From Pseudomonas cerasi (GTDB lineage Bacteria > Pseudomonadota > Gammaproteobacteria > Pseudomonadales > Pseudomonadaceae), in assembly GCF_900074915.1 (NCBI RefSeq), contig NZ_LT222319.1, positions 3,133,001 through 3,197,000 of the forward strand: a stretch of 64,000 nt of DNA, in the 5' to 3' direction. The first letter of the stretch is position 1, and every line of letters starts with the position of its first letter. The position numbers and the translations under genes are program-made. The notes under the pieces are model-generated. The model made no database searches. It was not told the origin of the DNA and was given only the letters and a program-made list of their open reading frames with translations. Of the stretch, positions 61,100 through 64,000 are shown piece by piece.

Positions 61100-62416
61100 T
61101 CAGTTCATGTAAAAGCCGAACGCGCCGCCACTGCGCGGTCCGGCCGCTGCGGTGCTGGCTGCGCGCTGCTTGTCCAACGGGGTGGCGGCCACACGCTCCT
61201 TGACCGGTTCGACCAGATAAGGGGTGATCAGAATCACCAGTTCGGTCTCGTTGCGCTGAAAGCGTTTGGAGCGAAACAGACTGCCAAGAATCGGCATGTC
61301 GCCAAGCATCGGTACCTTGTCCATGTCCTGACTGCTCTCGCGCTGGAACAGCCCGGCAATGGCGAATGTCTGGCCGCTGCCGACTTCCACGCGGGTGTCG
61401 GCACGTCGCACACGGAACGAAGGCACCTGGTAGCCATTGACGTCCAGCGTGGTGGTGCTCATCAGGCTGCTGACTTCAGGACGTACTTGCAGGGCAATAC
61501 GGCCGTTGGGCAGCAGCGTCGGGCTGAACAACAGCGAGACGCCGTAAGGCTTGTATTCGATACCGACCACTTCACGGTTGACGGGCACCGGTACAGCCAC
61601 TTCACCCCCCGCCAGAAAGCTCGCCGTCTGCCCGGTCATCGCCGTGATGTTCGGCTCTGCCAGCACCTCAAGCACACCATTGTTTTGCAACGCCTCAAGC
61701 ATCGCATCGATGTTGACGTTACCCGAGGTGAGCCCGGCGCTGATGACGTTTGACGCGCCGCTTGCGGCATCGGCAGCCAGGCTGCCACCGGTCAGCAGGC
61801 CAAACGAAAAGGTGCCGTTATTGAACAGCGCATTCCAGTTCACCCCATAGCGCAGCAGTTCGGAGCGTGAAACTTCAGCGAAACGTACACGGATGTTGAC
61901 CTGTGCCGAGCCTGCGTAAGTGGCGCTGTTGACCGTCGACTGAAAGTTCTGGCCCTCGGTGCTCAGCAAGGCATTCAGGTCGGTCGCTTCACCGACATCC
62001 TGGACGGCGCCGCTGGCGATCACACGGCTGCCGCTGGCATTGATGCGCGCCTGACTCTGCGGGTGAAGCGCCTTGAGCGGGCGGCTCACCGCTGCTGTGC
62101 CGCTGCTCACGGCGAGGCTCAGGGTCGCGGTTTCCCGACCCTCGCTGTCCAGCGCGATCAGGCTGGTCTGCCCGGCTGTTTTGCCGAACACGTAAATCAC
62201 ACCGGGCGATACCACCTGCAGGTCGGCAATGCCTGGCTCTGCGACCATGACCGAGTCCACCGGTGCCGAGAAATGCAGAACCCGGCCTTCGCCAATCGCC
62301 AGATCAACGGTGCCCTTGGCGCCTTTGGCGATGGTTTCGGCATTCGCACCGCCAGCGATGAGCAAGGCACTGAGCGCCAGAAACAACAGACGAATTACAG
62401 AAGCGGAACGGATCAT
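61100..62416 (-). CDS. Secretin of Tad-pilus (CpaC/RcpA) type, RhcC2-like
   Basis: A 438-residue outer-membrane secretin. Signal peptide (AGGANA, about residue 27), a BON-like/pilus N-domain with the CpaC hallmark VISPGVIYVFGKTAGQTSLIALD-type stretch (VYVFGKTAGQTSLIALDSEG near residues 75-93), then the secretin core with VLAEPNITAMTGQTASFLAGGEVAVPVP, EYKPYGVSLLFSPTLLPNGRI and LGDMPILGSLFRSKRFQRNETELVILITPYLV. It would form the outer-membrane ring of this T3SS, with the N-domain protein encoded separately. Its start overlaps the sctV stop (ATGA). Confidence 0.87.
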   Translation of the reverse strand: MIRSASVIRLLFLALSALLIAGGANAETIAKGAKGTVDLAIGEGRVLHFSAPVDSVMVAEPGIADLQVVSPGVIYVFGKTAGQTSLIALDSEGRETATLSLAVSSGTAAVSRPLKALHPQSQARINASGSRVIASGAVQDVGEATDLNALLSTEGQNFQSTVNSATYAGSAQVNIRVRFAEVSRSELLRYGVNWNALFNNGTFSFGLLTGGSLAADAASGASNVISAGLTSGNVNIDAMLEALQNNGVLEVLAEPNITAMTGQTASFLAGGEVAVPVPVNREVVGIEYKPYGVSLLFSPTLLPNGRIALQVRPEVSSLMSTTTLDVNGYQVPSFRVRRADTRVEVGSGQTFAIAGLFQRESSQDMDKVPMLGDMPILGSLFRSKRFQRNETELVILITPYLVEPVKERVAATPLDKQRAASTAAAGPRSGGAFGFYMN

Positions 62417-64000
62417 GAGGCAGTCGCCAGAGAGGTGGCCGCGTCAGCCTTGGGGGCCGGGCGCGCAGTGATATCGGTCAGGCTGACAGTGCCGACCGCT
62501 TGAAGGTTGTATTCGCTGGCCAGCTCGCGATACGACAGCACAGGCAACTGCAGCTCGCCACGCAGGATGATGCGGCGCAGGCCGCGACGCAGCTCGGGGT
62601 GTACCAGCAATACCGTCGACTCATCTTCGGGCAGCACAGCGCACAGGCGCCGCAATTGTCCAAGTACGGTCCGCCCAATGTCATCGGGCAGCGCGTCACG
62701 ATTTCTGTCCTGGCGGCCCAACGCGGTACGCAATTTTTCTTCGAGGGCAGGGGCCAGCACAAATGCGCTGATCACCCGGTTGCGATCGGCATACTGGTGG
62801 CTGACCTGACGCGCCAGCGCTGCGCGCAGATGTTCAGTCAGACGCCCAGCGTCGGCTTCGCGACCGCCCCACTCCACCATCGCCTCCAGCAATCCACGGC
62901 GGTTGCGTATTGACACACCTTCGGCAACCAGCAACCGCAATACTTCGGCAATACGTTGCAGGGGCAGGATGCGTAACGCCTCCTTGACCAGTTCTGCGTA
63001 CTTGCCTTCAAGCTGCTCCAGCATCACGCGGGTTTCCTGAATACCCAGGAAATCTGCAGCATAGCGACGCAAGGTGCGCTCCAGCGTGGCGCGCAGGATT
63101 TCGTCGGCGAACAGAAAGCCGATGCCCGCCTCCTGCAACTGATCGGCATGCTCGCGATCTACCCAACGACCGGGACGCGAACTGATCGGCGAAGGGGCTT
63201 CGAAGGGCTCCACGGAGATAAGTTGTGCATGCAGCGGATCATCCTGTAGCAGCAGCGACGTGGCACTGAATTCACCTTCGCAGACCGGTACGCCCTCCAG
63301 CTCGACCTGAAAGCGATCTGCCGCCATTGAGCGATCCAGATAGACGTCCGGCACCGGCACCTCGACTCCCAGATCCGTGCGAATGTCGTGACACATGGCT
63401 TCGATGCGCTGGCGCAACGGCTGCAGGGGTGCCGCCTCGGCCAACCCTGCCCCGATACTCAACAGTACCTGGGTGTCGCGGGGACGCTCGGCATCCTCCT
63501 GCACGACGACCGGCTCGGGTTCAGTCGCCGACAGTTGCTCAGGTTGCTCGAGCTGTGCAGTGGGAAGGCTGGCCCGATGCTGACGACGCCAGAGGAAAAA
63601 TGCGCTGCCGCCAAGCAGTGCCGCCAGCACTACGAATACCGGCATGGGAAATCCGGGCAGCAGCCCGACGCCAAGCAGAATCAATGCGGTCAGCCCCAGC
63701 GCCCGATGGCTGGCCCCCAATTGCCTGACGATTTCGGTGCCCAGGTCGCGCTCTTCGCCATCGCTGTTGACCCGCGTGACCACGGTGCCTGCAGCCACCG
63801 AAATCAACAACGCCGGGATCTGCGCGATCAGACCATCGCCGACGGTCAGCAGCGAATAAGTATGCGCCGCCTCGGCGAATGGCATACCCCGCTGAACCAT
63901 GCCGATCATCATGCCGCCCAGCAGATTGACGAACAGGATCACCAGCCCGGCAATGGCATCGCCCTTGACGAATTTCATGGCACCGTCCATGGCCCCGAAC
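62413..64000 (-). CDS. sctV: T3SS export apparatus protein SctV (partial, start beyond window)
   Basis: The 3' three-quarters of SctV (HrcV/RhcV). The readable part starts with FGAMDGAMKFVKGDAIAGLVI, the conserved FHIPEP-family segment, and continues through remaining membrane helices to the cytoplasmic nonameric export-gate domain, ending ...KADAATSLATAS. It binds SctO, chaperones and substrates. Its N-terminus and first helices lie to the right of the window. It is coupled to the secretin gene. Confidence 0.92.
   Translation of the reverse strand, partial: FGAMDGAMKFVKGDAIAGLVILFVNLLGGMMIGMVQRGMPFAEAAHTYSLLTVGDGLIAQIPALLISVAAGTVVTRVNSDGEERDLGTEIVRQLGASHRALGLTALILLGVGLLPGFPMPVFVVLAALLGGSAFFLWRRQHRASLPTAQLEQPEQLSATEPEPVVVQEDAERPRDTQVLLSIGAGLAEAAPLQPLRQRIEAMCHDIRTDLGVEVPVPDVYLDRSMAADRFQVELEGVPVCEGEFSATSLLLQDDPLHAQLISVEPFEAPSPISSRPGRWVDREHADQLQEAGIGFLFADEILRATLERTLRRYAADFLGIQETRVMLEQLEGKYAELVKEALRILPLQRIAEVLRLLVAEGVSIRNRRGLLEAMVEWGGREADAGRLTEHLRAALARQVSHQYADRNRVISAFVLAPALEEKLRTALGRQDRNRDALPDDIGRTVLGQLRRLCAVLPEDESTVLLVHPELRRGLRRIILRGELQLPVLSYRELASEYNLQAVGTVSLTDITARPAPKADAATSLATAS

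Noticed and set aside
61081..61100. GGAACC near 61093 (minus strand) as part of an HrpL-dependent hrp box
   Set aside because: It lies between the secretin stop and the CpaD-like start, acting as the ribosome site (AGGAACC); no CCAC element follows at the proper distance.

Overview
The window is a high-GC gammaproteobacterial chromosome segment that reads as Pseudomonas, most likely the P. syringae species complex. Supporting signs are Pseudomonas-type REP elements, a RibB whose GTP-cyclohydrolase-like domain lacks cysteines, the NhaR/PbpG/YceH/malate:quinone oxidoreductase repertoire, and a rhizobial-type (Rhc) second type III secretion system of the kind known from some P. syringae strains. 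No rRNA, tRNA, CRISPR array or intact insertion sequence was seen.

Layout. 1-9.9 kb is mostly housekeeping: a degenerate cysteine-peptidase-like lipoprotein, TerC, NhaR, an MFS exporter, DUF1993, YceH, a shikimate-dehydrogenase-like enzyme, small secreted or hypothetical proteins and PbpG. 10-16.7 kb carries a semialdehyde dehydrogenase, an orphan TccC/RHS toxin with an HExxH C-terminal domain, an SDR and a formaldehyde dehydrogenase. 16.9-27.7 kb is a putative catabolic block: an AA_synth-family protein, hydrolase, aldehyde dehydrogenase, flavin reductase, FCD-GntR regulator, Nudix, DUF1330, a RibB paralogue and a polyamine-type ABC importer. Three promoters in this block share a 12-bp palindrome that could be the GntR operator. 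27.7-32.2 kb holds two LysR/dehydrogenase pairs (tartrate/D-malate type, and PtrR-Sad type). 32.2-38.7 kb has a REP cluster, a second flavin reductase, and a periplasmic PaoABC-like molybdenum aldehyde oxidoreductase with XdhC and MobA-like helpers. 39.5-42.5 kb has malate:quinone oxidoreductase and a response regulator whose partner HWE kinase is decayed.

42.6 kb to the right edge is the type III secretion region. On the minus strand, from right to left, lie sctV (start outside the window), a Tad/CpaC-like secretin, a CpaD-like lipoprotein, the secretin N-domain gene, a 72-codon ORF, sctI, J, K, L, N, O, Q, R, S, T and U. The genes are mostly joined by stop/start overlaps. A TPR lipoprotein gene sits inside the cluster in the opposite orientation. 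Left of sctU lie a 939-residue winged-helix/NTPase regulator and an HrpF/HrpK/NolX-type translocator gene.

Two details stand out. SctU carries DAGG where the normally invariant NPTH autocleavage motif should be. The translocator gene, built of three N-terminal repeats, is interrupted by one in-frame amber codon. Together with the separate secretin halves, the Tad-like secretin partners and a possible internal SctQ-C start, these make the T3SS region the most interesting part of the window. Whether the system is functional is open.
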